The notes under the pieces: generated by a model
Databases searched by the model: none
What the model was told of the DNA's origin: nothing
Seen by the model: the letters and a program-made list of their open reading frames with translations, nothing else
Translations under genes and position numbers: made by a program
In this document: positions 47,699 to 56,699 of the stretch, piece after piece
Numbering within the stretch: position 1 is the stretch's first letter
Layout: each line of letters begins with the position of its first letter
NCBI RefSeq assembly: GCF_900111835.1
Contig: NZ_FOJP01000004.1
Span: 249,221 to 313,220, forward strand
DNA: 64,000 bases
Reading direction: 5' to 3'
Source of the DNA: Metapseudomonas otitidis
GTDB taxonomy: Bacteria; Pseudomonadota; Gammaproteobacteria; Pseudomonadales; Pseudomonadaceae

Positions 47699-50600
47699 TG
47701 GGCGGCTTCCGTGGTTGGGGGCGGCGGGACGAGGGGGGGCATGGCCGGTTTCAGGGCGTTCTCGATGGCGGAGCGCAACCGGCTGCGCTCGTTTTCGCCG
47801 TCGTGGTACCAGGCCTGGGAGGAGACGCGGTGCACATGGGGGATCGCGCGGCGTAGTACCGAGGGGCGCCAGATCTCCCGGGCTCGGGCACGGGCCAGCA
47901 GGGGATGGCAGGGGGCATCGCATTCGATGCCGATGGCGTAGAGCCCGGTGCGTGGGTCTTCGATGGCGAAGTCGAGGCCGAAGGCGTCTCCTTCGCTGGC
48001 CGGAGCGGCCGCCCAGCCGAGGGAGGCGATGTACTCGCCCACCAGCTCGACGAAGCCGTCGCGCGCGTGGCGGGTACGCCGCAGGCTGTCGCTGCGGTCG
48101 GTGTGCAAGCGCTCGAGCAGGGCGCTGGTGCTGGCGAACTCACCGCTGGAGAGCGTCCGCGCGTACTCCAGGTAGCCCTGCAGGTAGTCGCGCGGGCTGC
48201 TCGGTGCGCGCTGTGTGCCGAGCATGTCGGATACATCGCCGATCGGCATCGAGGTGATCATCACCACCTTGTGCCTGGCACGGGTGACGGCCACGTTCAA
48301 TCGCCGCTCGCCGCCGGTTTGCCCGAGTACACCGAAGTTGCGCCGGAAGCTGCCCTGGCTGTTGCGCCCGAAGGTGGAGGAGAAAACGATGATGTCGCGC
48401 TCATCGCCCTGCACGTTCTCCACGTTCTTGACGAAGACCGCCATGTCCTCGCCGTCTTCGCTGCGGTCGCGTTCCTGGGTATAGGCCAGGCGGAAGGCTT
48501 CATCGTGCTCGGCTCGACGTTCCAGGTGCTCTTCGATCAGGTCGGCCTGTTTGCGGTTGAAGGTCACCACGCCTACGGAGGGGCGAGCTTCATAGGGCTG
48601 TTGCCACAGCTCGGCCAGGTAGTCGACCACCCGTTCGGCTTCTAGCTCGTTGCTCTGGTTCTGGTACAGGCCGTTCACCTGGATCAATTCCACCGGCTTG
48701 ATGCGCAGGATGTTGGCCTGCGGGTGGCGCACGGGGACGCTCAGGCGGTTGCCATAGAAGGAGGCATTGGAGAACCCGATCAGCTCGCGATAGGCCGAGC
48801 GGTAGTGGATCTGCAAGGTGGTGTTGGGCAAGGCGCTGCGGGCCAGTTGCAGCAGATCGGGGCAGTCCTTGATCTCGCGGCGGTTCCAGGTGTCCTCGAA
48901 GGCTTCGCGCTGTTCTTCGTCCACGTCCTCGTCGGGCGCTTCACCGTCGAACAGTTCCGCTTCATCGCTTTCGATCCGGCTGGAGAAGAAGGCCGTCGGT
49001 GGCATCTGCTTCTCGTCCCCGCTGACCACGGTGAGCTTGCCCCGGTAGAGCGTTGGCAGGGCGAACTCCACGGGCATCTGCGACGCCTCGTCATAGATGA
49101 CCATGTCGAACAGGCCGGCCTTCAGCGGCAGCACGCGGCTGGCCGCGTCAGGGTTCATCAGCCAGACCGGGCGCAGGTTCATCAGCCCCAGCGGGCTGCC
49201 CAGTTCGATGAATTCCCGTAGGCGGCGGGAGCGCTTGCCAGTCAGGCGGGTCACGTCTTCCCATTGCTTGCGGCTGCCGAGGCGGCAGGTGTCGATGACC
49301 TTGCCCAGCAGCTCACGGTTGAGCGCACGCATCTGTACGTCGGCCTGCGCCAGGCTGGCGATCTTCGATTGTGCTTCGCCGTGGCCGAGTTGCAGCTCCG
49401 GGCGGGTTTGTTCGAGGCGGTACTTCCAGGCCAGCCGTGCCTCCCGGTTGAGCAACCGACGTACGGCAGACTCGAGCTGGTCGGGGGCGATGGCATCCAG
49501 CTGCGCCTGGCACTGGCGCAGCAACGCCAGGAACTGCAGATCGGCCGCGTCCAGCTGGCTGGCGCGGCCCCGGAAGCGCTGATAGGCCACCAGGCTCGGC
49601 AGGGCCTCGCGCAGGCGACCGAGCGTCGGCAGGTTGCTCTGATTGGTGATGATGGCGCGGTGAAGCTGCGCGAGCAGATCAGCGCCGAGCCAGTCGGCGA
49701 GTGGCTGCAGGCGTTCGAGGCTGTGCTGGCGAGCGGTATGGCGGATCAGGGCAGCATCCAGGTCGCTCAGCAGGGCTTCGAAGCGCTGCTTCTCGCCGGT
49801 GCGGATGACTGCGTCGAGCTGTTCGGCACGTGGAGCCTGGCCCAGTGCACGGGCCAGGGCCTGGACCTCACGCAGGTGTTGCAGCCCTTGGTTAGCCAGC
49901 TCTTTGAGGGCTGGGCCTGCACTGGGCTCCACGTCAGGCAGGCCGAGTGCCTGGTGCAGACGAGCCAGCGCCTGGCGCAACGGGCGCCACTGGCGCTCCA
50001 ACTGGGCATTGGCGAGCAGGCTCGGCAGGCGTGCGTCATCGGAGGGTTCGCCTTGAGCCTGCAGGAAGGCACGCAGGCCGCGCCGGCGATAGAGCCGCAG
50101 GGGGTTGAGGCGAGCCAGCCAGCTGCGGGCGCTGAGAACTTGGGTCACGCGCTCAAGCAGGCTGGCCAGGGCTGGGTTGTCCAGTGCGCTGAGGGCGCCG
50201 GCGAGCGATGGCGCATGAGGCGCTGGGTCGATGGCCTGGAGCGCTGCCAGCACATCGTCGAGGGCGCGCAGCAGCTCATCGCCCTCGGGGGGCTCGCTGC
50301 GGAACAGGGGTAGCCAGCGCGCCAGGCGTTGGCGCTGTTCTTCCCCGAGTGCCAGCAGGGTGTTGACCTGGGTGGCCAGCCAGGTGCGGTAGGGGGTGGG
50401 GTCGTCCACCTCGAAGCTGGCGGGGTGTGCGGCCAACTGACGGTCACGCTCGATCTCCGCTTCGGCGAAATGCCGCAGGCTTTCGGTAAAGGCCCGTAAG
50501 GTGGCCGTATCGGTATCGAACGGCCGCAGCAGTGCCAGTGGGCTGCCTTCATAGCGGGCTGGCAACCAGAGGGGAACCAGGGGTGCGCAGGCTTCCTCCA

Positions 50601-53600
50601 GGCGCGTAAGGCTGGCGATGTCCAGGCTGGCCAGGCGTTGCCGCAGCGCGGGAAAGTCCAGCGGGGCGGGCCCCTTCTCCAGTTCGATCAGCTCGCCGAG
50701 CAGGCGCCGATAGCTGAGCCCGGTCAGTTCGTCAGGCCGGTGAAGGCTCTGGTGATAGCGGTCCAGCTCGCCTTCCAGGGCTTCGATGCGTGCGGCCAGC
50801 TGTTCACGCTGGCGCTCCAGGCCCGGGGGGGCGTCGTTGCCGAGGAACAGGGCTTCGAGTTGTTCGCGAATGCTGCGTATGACCGGCTCGCGGTCGCGGT
50901 TGACGTCGTTGAGCATGACGATGCGCTGGCCCAGGCCTTCGGCAACCAGGCGCTTGTGCACCACCTCCAGGGCGGCGTGCTTCTGGCACACGATCAGCAG
51001 GCTGCGCTGGCGGCCGATGGCGTCGCCGACCATGTTGACGATGGTCTGGCTCTTGCCGGTGCCAGGTGGCCCTTCCACCAGCAGGCCCTTGCCTTGCCGC
51101 GTCTGGAGCACGGCGGCTTCCTGAGAGGGGTCGCTGGCGACGGTGAAGTAGCGTTGCAGCTCGGGCACTGGGGCATCGGCCTCGGCTTCGCCGGTCTCCT
51201 TGAGGCGCAGGGCGCTTTCCAGGGCGGTGCCCGCCGGGGAGAGGGTCTTCAGCTGGCGCAGGTCCTCGCCGATGGCCTGGCCCATGAAGGTGACGTGGAA
51301 CAGTACGGCGGCACAGGCCAGCTCGTCCTTGTAGGGCTGGATGTCGAGACCTGCGGGTGACGGCAGGCCGGTGAGGCTGCGCGAACGCGCGGTGGCGAGC
51401 ATGCCGAAGGCGTCCATCACATCGGCGGCGCGCAGGGCGGAGCGCCCGAGCAGTTCGTCGGCGGTCGTGCGCCAGCGCTTGCAGGGCTCCGGGCCGAGCA
51501 CGCTTTCCAATGCCGGGTTGAGGCGTACCTCTTCACGCTCGCTGTCGAAGGCGAGTGCGGCCTGTCCGCGGCTGCCGACCTCCAGCAGCAGCTTCAGTGG
51601 CCACAGCAGTACGGGGATGATGCGCGGGCGGGCATTGCTGCGCGGGTCTCGGCTGAGCAGGAAGGGGAAGCCCAGGTAGAGGCCGTCGATCCCGGTATCA
51701 CGTTTGTACAGGGCGCTTTGCCGGTAGAGCGCGTGCAGCCGTGACTCCAGCAGCGGATTGGCGAGGAAGCTTTCCGGATCGAGGTTCACCGCACGGGTGT
51801 TGCGTTGCAGCAGATGGTCGAGCAGTGCGGGCGCGGGGCGCCGCTCGCTGTGCAGTTCGTCCAGGTCGATGCGTGCGGTGCTCTTGCCGATGCTCATGCG
51901 TACCAGTGGGCCGCGCATGACGGCGGTGACCACCTTCTTCTCGAAGAAGTCGAGGATCTGCGAAACGTACTGCTGCTTCTGCGGTTCGAGCCATTGCTCC
52001 GGCGGTATCGCCAGCAACACCAGCACCCTGGCCAGGGGCATGCGCCGTTCCAGGCGGAACTGCTCGGCCCATTCGTCCACGGCGCTCACTCCGCTGCGAG
52101 CGAAGCCGCTGATGCGCTCGTCGACACTGCGATAGAGCGCCTGGCGGCTGTGCTGCTGCAACAGTTCTGCGGCGACCTCGCGGTCGAACAGCTGGACGTC
52201 GGCAGACCGCGCCAGTGCGGTGGCTTCATCGAGGATGGCGCTGGCGGCGCGGAACTGACCGATGTCGGCACTGAGCAGGACGATGAGGTCTTCTTCGGCG
52301 ATCACCCGGCGCTCGGCCAGGGCCAGCAGGCCGGGGTGCTCGGTATCGGGCAGCAGGCGCTGACGCTCCTGCCATTCGGCGGCCAGCCGAGCCCGCGAAG
52401 TGGAGAGCAGGTAGATGCGCAGGGATTCTTCGGTCAGCGCGATGTGCTGGTGCAGGGCCCGCTGGCGAACGTTCTCGGCGCGCAGCTTGAGGCGCGAGAG
52501 CCAGCTTTCGGTCTGCAGTTGTTCGAGCAGGTCGGGCACGGAACCGCTGATCAGCCGGTAGCCCTCCTGAGGGTGCTCCAGCAGCCAGCCGGGGGTGACG
52601 ATTTCGCCGCGATGGATCAGCGGGATCTCCGGGTTCAGCAGCTTGAGGGCAAGCATCAGACGGAAGTCGTCTTCCAGGCCTTCGTGCTGCACCACCTGAC
52701 GCAGGCCGGCGAGCAGGCGTGGCGACAGGCCGGCCTGCTCGGCCCAGGTGACTATCACGCCGCGCAGCAGGTGGTCGAGGGCCTCGGTCCAGTGTTCGGC
52801 CTGGGCGGCGGCGATGGCGAATACCGAGGGTTTGCCGAAACGCCGGCTGCCAAGGATGATACTGGCCCCTTCGGCCAGGTCGGCTTCGTTGCCGGTGGAG
52901 GCGGGGGCATGCACGGCTTCGCCATTGAGCCAGGCCTGAACCTGGGGCCACTGCCAGCGCTGGTGCCGGTCCCGCGCCAGAAGGCCGCGCAGGAGCAAGT
53001 GCAGGTTGGAGTCGAGGTCGTCAGGGAGGGCTACGCCGTTGGCCAGCACATGGATGAGGAAGGCACTGGGGTGGATGCCTTCGAAGCAGGCGCCATGGGT
53101 CAGCTGCTCCAGCAGGATCATGCCCAGGCTCCACCAGTCGGAGGCGGCGGCAACGCCGCCTGCAATGGCTTCGGGGGCCATGTAGCGGCTGGTTTCCAGG
53201 GGCGAAACAATATCCAGGTCGAACTCCGACAGGCGCGCCGAGCCGAAGCCGCTGATCACCAGGTCGAGCGGGTCACGGCTGCGCACCAGCAGGCTGGCAG
53301 GGCGCAGGTCGCGGTGGCGCAGGCCAGCCTCATTGAAGGCATGTAGGGCCTGGCCCAGTTCGCGTACGACATGGCGAACGGTGGCCGTGTCGCTGACGAC
53401 CATGCCCAGGTCGGCGAGTGTGCCGCCGGTGAGTTGTTCGATGACCTCGTAGGCGCGCTCGTTCCAGCGGCCGGTGGCGAGGATGTCGGGAACATGCTCG
53501 CGCGGCAGACGGCGGATGACGTCGTAGATTGCCGGATCGGGTTCGGCACCTGCCCGGTACAGAGTGAGGACGGCCTGCTGGCCGTCGTCCACCCGTTCGG

Positions 53601-53985
53601 CGAGGTAGCGCTCCCGCACACCGTCGGTGTGGCTGATCTGGCGCAGCAGGCGCCAGCCGTCGATCAGGGTTTCGCTGGCGGCGGCCGGCGTTGCATCGTC
53701 GGTGGGGCCGGCAGTGGCTGGGGACGTGGCCGGGGCGGCCGCACACTCCAGGCACATGAGATCGCCGGTCTCCATCGGGTGGCCGTTCTCGCACTGGAGC
53801 CTGGGGGCTGCGGCGGTGGGTTGAACGAGGGCGTCCTGGGTCACGACCGGCTGGGGGCGCCAGCCTTCAGGGTGCAGGGCTTCGCCGGAAAGGTCCCAGG
53901 CGCAGGGCTGGCCTTGAATGGTGCCTTCGCAGAAGAGTTCCGACAGCGCGCGTTCGGTCTGGCAGTTCGGGCAGAAACGTATCAT
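47695..53985 (-). CDS. Pseudokinase / SF1 helicase / Vsr-like nuclease fusion
   Basis: A 2096-residue multidomain protein. Residues 5-81 carry two Cys clusters of zinc-ribbon type (CPNC at 5-8; CENGH near 65; CLEC at 78-81). Residues 110-360 form a Ser/Thr kinase fold whose active site is lost: the VAIK Lys is Thr141, the HRDxxPxN Asn is Ser231 and DFG reads GFG (246-248), although HRD and APE remain. A long helical region precedes an SF1 (UvrD/DNA2-like) helicase with Walker A GPPGTGKS (972-979), DEAS at 1632-1635, GDEKQMPP, a NVQGDERD motif V and VAVTRAR motif VI. The C-terminus is a Vsr/MTES_1575-like nuclease with Asp2005 and Glu2021 (GIECD). The start at 53985 was chosen by its zinc-ribbon N-terminus. 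Confidence 0.9.
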   Translation of the reverse strand: MIRFCPNCQTERALSELFCEGTIQGQPCAWDLSGEALHPEGWRPQPVVTQDALVQPTAAAPRLQCENGHPMETGDLMCLECAAAPATSPATAGPTDDATPAAASETLIDGWRLLRQISHTDGVRERYLAERVDDGQQAVLTLYRAGAEPDPAIYDVIRRLPREHVPDILATGRWNERAYEVIEQLTGGTLADLGMVVSDTATVRHVVRELGQALHAFNEAGLRHRDLRPASLLVRSRDPLDLVISGFGSARLSEFDLDIVSPLETSRYMAPEAIAGGVAAASDWWSLGMILLEQLTHGACFEGIHPSAFLIHVLANGVALPDDLDSNLHLLLRGLLARDRHQRWQWPQVQAWLNGEAVHAPASTGNEADLAEGASIILGSRRFGKPSVFAIAAAQAEHWTEALDHLLRGVIVTWAEQAGLSPRLLAGLRQVVQHEGLEDDFRLMLALKLLNPEIPLIHRGEIVTPGWLLEHPQEGYRLISGSVPDLLEQLQTESWLSRLKLRAENVRQRALHQHIALTEESLRIYLLSTSRARLAAEWQERQRLLPDTEHPGLLALAERRVIAEEDLIVLLSADIGQFRAASAILDEATALARSADVQLFDREVAAELLQQHSRQALYRSVDERISGFARSGVSAVDEWAEQFRLERRMPLARVLVLLAIPPEQWLEPQKQQYVSQILDFFEKKVVTAVMRGPLVRMSIGKSTARIDLDELHSERRPAPALLDHLLQRNTRAVNLDPESFLANPLLESRLHALYRQSALYKRDTGIDGLYLGFPFLLSRDPRSNARPRIIPVLLWPLKLLLEVGSRGQAALAFDSEREEVRLNPALESVLGPEPCKRWRTTADELLGRSALRAADVMDAFGMLATARSRSLTGLPSPAGLDIQPYKDELACAAVLFHVTFMGQAIGEDLRQLKTLSPAGTALESALRLKETGEAEADAPVPELQRYFTVASDPSQEAAVLQTRQGKGLLVEGPPGTGKSQTIVNMVGDAIGRQRSLLIVCQKHAALEVVHKRLVAEGLGQRIVMLNDVNRDREPVIRSIREQLEALFLGNDAPPGLERQREQLAARIEALEGELDRYHQSLHRPDELTGLSYRRLLGELIELEKGPAPLDFPALRQRLASLDIASLTRLEEACAPLVPLWLPARYEGSPLALLRPFDTDTATLRAFTESLRHFAEAEIERDRQLAAHPASFEVDDPTPYRTWLATQVNTLLALGEEQRQRLARWLPLFRSEPPEGDELLRALDDVLAALQAIDPAPHAPSLAGALSALDNPALASLLERVTQVLSARSWLARLNPLRLYRRRGLRAFLQAQGEPSDDARLPSLLANAQLERQWRPLRQALARLHQALGLPDVEPSAGPALKELANQGLQHLREVQALARALGQAPRAEQLDAVIRTGEKQRFEALLSDLDAALIRHTARQHSLERLQPLADWLGADLLAQLHRAIITNQSNLPTLGRLREALPSLVAYQRFRGRASQLDAADLQFLALLRQCQAQLDAIAPDQLESAVRRLLNREARLAWKYRLEQTRPELQLGHGEAQSKIASLAQADVQMRALNRELLGKVIDTCRLGSRKQWEDVTRLTGKRSRRLREFIELGSPLGLMNLRPVWLMNPDAASRVLPLKAGLFDMVIYDEASQMPVEFALPTLYRGKLTVVSGDEKQMPPTAFFSSRIESDEAELFDGEAPDEDVDEEQREAFEDTWNRREIKDCPDLLQLARSALPNTTLQIHYRSAYRELIGFSNASFYGNRLSVPVRHPQANILRIKPVELIQVNGLYQNQSNELEAERVVDYLAELWQQPYEARPSVGVVTFNRKQADLIEEHLERRAEHDEAFRLAYTQERDRSEDGEDMAVFVKNVENVQGDERDIIVFSSTFGRNSQGSFRRNFGVLGQTGGERRLNVAVTRARHKVVMITSMPIGDVSDMLGTQRAPSSPRDYLQGYLEYARTLSSGEFASTSALLERLHTDRSDSLRRTRHARDGFVELVGEYIASLGWAAAPASEGDAFGLDFAIEDPRTGLYAIGIECDAPCHPLLARARAREIWRPSVLRRAIPHVHRVSSQAWYHDGENERSRLRSAIENALKPAMPPLVPPPPTTEAAQ

Positions 53986-53998
53986 CGGTGTCGTTCCG

Positions 53999-54643
53999 TT
54001 AGCGGGATCGCGGTCGGTGGGTGCTGATCTGTAGCTGGTGGCCCTGATCCTGAAGCAGCGTCTGCAGTCGTTGCAGGTCATCACGTCGGGGGATGCCGGC
54101 CATCCAGATGCTGCCGTCGTGGTCGAACATCAGGTCAAGGGCCTGGTCGCTGGCTTCGAGTGGGCGCTCGTACTGGCCCAGGCGGCCACGGCCGCGTTCG
54201 GTGAACAGGGTCAGGCGCTGGTTGTCGCTGCCACGCAGCGCGCGCGTCTGCGGGCTGTGCTGCTGGTAGGGGTCGCTGATCAGGGCGTCGATAAGGCCGG
54301 TGGTGCGTTCGAGCTTGTCCGCCAGGTGTTCCAGCGAGTAGCCGCTGTAGACGAGGATGTCGAGCTGGGGGTGTTGGCGCAGGGCCTGCAACAGGGCCAG
54401 CAGGGCCTCGAACTGGTCGAAAGGCTCGCCGCCGGACAGGGTGACGCCCTGGGCCTGGTCGAGCCAGGGGCGGATGTCGCTGAGCAACCTGTCCAGCGGC
54501 AGGCGGCGGTTGCCGGGGCCCCAGGTGTCGGCGGAGATGCAGCCCGGGCAGCGGATGCTGCAGCCCTGGAACCAGATGCCCAGGCGCTGGCCCGGGCCCA
54601 GGGTGGTGACCGGGAAGTGCACGCGGGAGAGGTTCAGCTCCAT
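53999..54643 (-). CDS. Radical SAM protein, NrdG/activase-like
   Basis: A 214-residue protein. The cluster motif is Cys28-x3-Cys32-x2-Cys35 (FQGCSIRCPGCIS), with the SAM-binding SGGEPF about 40 residues later. The short length and WFQGC.IRC.GC layout resemble anaerobic ribonucleotide reductase activases (NrdG) and queuosine-type enzymes. No nrdD is nearby, so the usual partner is absent. The start at 54643 is one base after the AAA+ gene stop, and the helicase gene begins 13 bases downstream. Within this operon it probably modifies a protein or nucleotide; the substrate is unknown. Confidence 0.85.
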   Translation of the reverse strand: MELNLSRVHFPVTTLGPGQRLGIWFQGCSIRCPGCISADTWGPGNRRLPLDRLLSDIRPWLDQAQGVTLSGGEPFDQFEALLALLQALRQHPQLDILVYSGYSLEHLADKLERTTGLIDALISDPYQQHSPQTRALRGSDNQRLTLFTERGRGRLGQYERPLEASDQALDLMFDHDGSIWMAGIPRRDDLQRLQTLLQDQGHQLQISTHRPRSR

Positions 54644-54644
54644 G

Positions 54645-56480
54645 TCAGCGGCGTTCCAGGGTGAGCCCGGCGGCGCCCAGCGAGGTAATCGCAAAATGCT
54701 CGCCGGGGCCGGCATCCTGGTCGAACAGGGCCCTGGACAGCGGGTTGAGCAGGTGGGCTTCGAGCTGGTTGCGGATGCCGCGTCCACCGTTGGACAGGTC
54801 CTGCAGGCAGAGGGTGTGCAGGGCCTGGCGGGCCGAGTCGGCCAGTTCGATGGTCAGTTGCTGCTGTTCGCGCAGGTCGGCCAGGGTGCCGTCGACCATC
54901 TGGGTGAAGATCTGCTCGGCGACATCGGGGCGGATGAAGTCGAAGACGATGATGTTCTCGCCGATGCGGTTGAGAATTTCCGGGCGGTTGAGAACCAGCT
55001 TGAAGTGGCGGTCTATTTCGCTGCGGACCTTTGCCTGCACACCTTCGAAGGCTTCGCCAGGGAGCACGTTGGCAACCCGCTCGCCGTTCTCGCCCTGACG
55101 GTAGATGCCGAGGTTGGAGGTGAAGACGATGAGCGCTTCGGAGAAATAGACCCGGTCGCCCCGACCGGAAGTGAGCACGCCGTCGTCGAGGATCTGCAGG
55201 AATTTGTCGAGGATACGCGGGTGGGCTTTCTCGATTTCGTCGAACAGCACGACGCTGAAGGGTTTTTCTCGGATGGCGTTGGTCAGCTCTCCGCCGACGT
55301 CGTAGCCGACATAGCCGGGCGGGGCGCCGATCAGGCGCTGGTCGGCGTGCTCGGCGCTGAACTCGGACATGTCGAAGCGGATGTAGGCGCTCTCGTCCCC
55401 GAACAGCAGGCTGGTGACGGTCTTGGCCAGCTCGGTCTTGCCGACGCCGGTGGGGCCGGCGAGGAAGGCGATGCCCCGTGGACGGTTGCCCTTGCGGCTG
55501 GCGCCGACGCCGGTCATGGCGCGTTTGACGATGTCCAGCATGTGGGTTACGGCATGCTGCTGGCCCTTTACTCGTCGGCGGACGAAGGTGTCGGCCTGGC
55601 GGATGCGGTTGCGGTCGATCTTCTGCCAGGGGTCTTCGGTGACCCCCACCTTGTAGCGCCGGACGGCGTCGGCGATGCGCTCCATGGCGACCCCTTCGAC
55701 GCGTGCCAACTGGGCGATGGCGCTGAGGTCGAGCAACAGCAGGCCTTCGGTGTTTTCGACGAAGGTGTCGACGGCCTGACGCAGGCTGTCGTCGTTGCCG
55801 GGCTGTTGGCTCGACAGGCCTTTGAGCAGCGCCGGCGCCAGGGCCCGTCGGGCCATCTGATCGGGTTTGGAAACGGGGATGTGGCGCAGGCGCGGGTTGT
55901 CGACCAGCAGCCAGTCCGGCAGGTCGCCTTCCTTCTCCACGATCCAGACCAGGCTGTTGAAGAACGGTTTGCGTTGCTCGCCCGAGGGGCGGCTGCGGGC
56001 CTGGTGGGAGAGCACCAGGGCCTGGGTGAACAACTGGTGTTCGGCGGCGCTCAGGGAGTCGTTGCGTACGACGAGGCGGGAGGCAAAGTCGATCACCAGG
56101 GCCACCGGCTCACCGCTTCGGTTGACCAGGCGCTGCAGGGTGGCCGCAAGCAGGTCCAGGCCGGCCGGTGCGGTGCCGTCCACGGGCGTCAGCCCGAGTT
56201 CGATCAACAGCGGGTGACCGCTGTCGGGCGTCTCTCCCGGCCGCCCCGGGGCACGAAAACCGGTCAGCGGGTCCCAGGTCAGGACGCGGGCGTAGCCAGC
56301 GTCGAGCAGTTCGTTGCACAGGTGCTGGGTGAAGCCTTGGGCGGTCATGGTTCCGGGTATGACTTCGCAGGCCTGCAGGTCACGGATATTGCCCGAGAGC
56401 ACGAATTGGCTCTTGAGCGGCAAAAAACGCAGCAGGTCGCGCAACCAGCGCGGCTTTTCGAACACGGCATTCCCTGTCAT
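54645..56480 (-). CDS. ClpB-like AAA+ ATPase with divergent N-terminal half
   Basis: A 611-residue protein. The C-terminal half is a complete Clp/HSP100 second-ring module: Walker A GPTGVGKT (Lys348), pore loop PPGYVGYD, Walker B VVLFDEIEKAHP, sensor 1 VFTSNLG and a sensor 2 region NGGRGIRNQL. The N-terminal 300 residues (QFVLSGNIRDLQACEV onward) look like an AAA-type fold without a visible Walker A. This is not ordinary ClpA or ClpB. The ATG at 56480 follows AAGGGGGAG; an upstream TTG has no such site. It is the first gene of the operon and probably unfolds or remodels a protein partner. Confidence 0.87.
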   Translation of the reverse strand: MTGNAVFEKPRWLRDLLRFLPLKSQFVLSGNIRDLQACEVIPGTMTAQGFTQHLCNELLDAGYARVLTWDPLTGFRAPGRPGETPDSGHPLLIELGLTPVDGTAPAGLDLLAATLQRLVNRSGEPVALVIDFASRLVVRNDSLSAAEHQLFTQALVLSHQARSRPSGEQRKPFFNSLVWIVEKEGDLPDWLLVDNPRLRHIPVSKPDQMARRALAPALLKGLSSQQPGNDDSLRQAVDTFVENTEGLLLLDLSAIAQLARVEGVAMERIADAVRRYKVGVTEDPWQKIDRNRIRQADTFVRRRVKGQQHAVTHMLDIVKRAMTGVGASRKGNRPRGIAFLAGPTGVGKTELAKTVTSLLFGDESAYIRFDMSEFSAEHADQRLIGAPPGYVGYDVGGELTNAIREKPFSVVLFDEIEKAHPRILDKFLQILDDGVLTSGRGDRVYFSEALIVFTSNLGIYRQGENGERVANVLPGEAFEGVQAKVRSEIDRHFKLVLNRPEILNRIGENIIVFDFIRPDVAEQIFTQMVDGTLADLREQQQLTIELADSARQALHTLCLQDLSNGGRGIRNQLEAHLLNPLSRALFDQDAGPGEHFAITSLGAAGLTLERR

Positions 56481-56584
56481 GGGTGGCTCCCCCTTGGATT
56501 CAGCGCACAAGCATATTGCTGGCGGGGCTGTGCTCCAAGCCTGGTGATGGTCGAGGGCTTGGGGTGAGGGGGCTTGCGGCCCGT

Positions 56585-56614
56585 GAGGAGGCCGAGGTGG
56601 ACGAGCGCCTCCTC
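56585..56614. repeat. Inverted repeat upstream of the four-gene operon
   Basis: GAGGAGGC and GCCTCCTC (8-bp arms, 14 bases apart), extended outward by imperfect CCCGT/ACGGG arms. It lies about 105 bases upstream of the AAA+ start codon and could be an operator, or a second hairpin at the end of the acyl-CoA dehydrogenase transcript, which reads toward it. Confidence 0.35.
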
Positions 56615-56652
56615 GCTACGGGCTTGAGGGAATGACGCCCTGACGTGCCCGC

Positions 56653-56687
56653 AATAAAAAACGCGGACACCCAGGTCGGGGCCGCGT
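56653..56687 (-). terminator. Terminator of the acyl-CoA dehydrogenase gene
   Basis: On the minus strand ACGCGG and CCGCGT pair around a 15-base loop and are followed by TTTTTATT, 13 bases after the stop codon. Confidence 0.75.
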
Positions 56688-56699
56688 CACGCTAAGGGG

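Noticed and set aside
54357..56567. 736-codon open frame on the plus strand
   Set aside because: Antisense to the radical SAM and AAA+ genes, both of which have full catalytic motifs.
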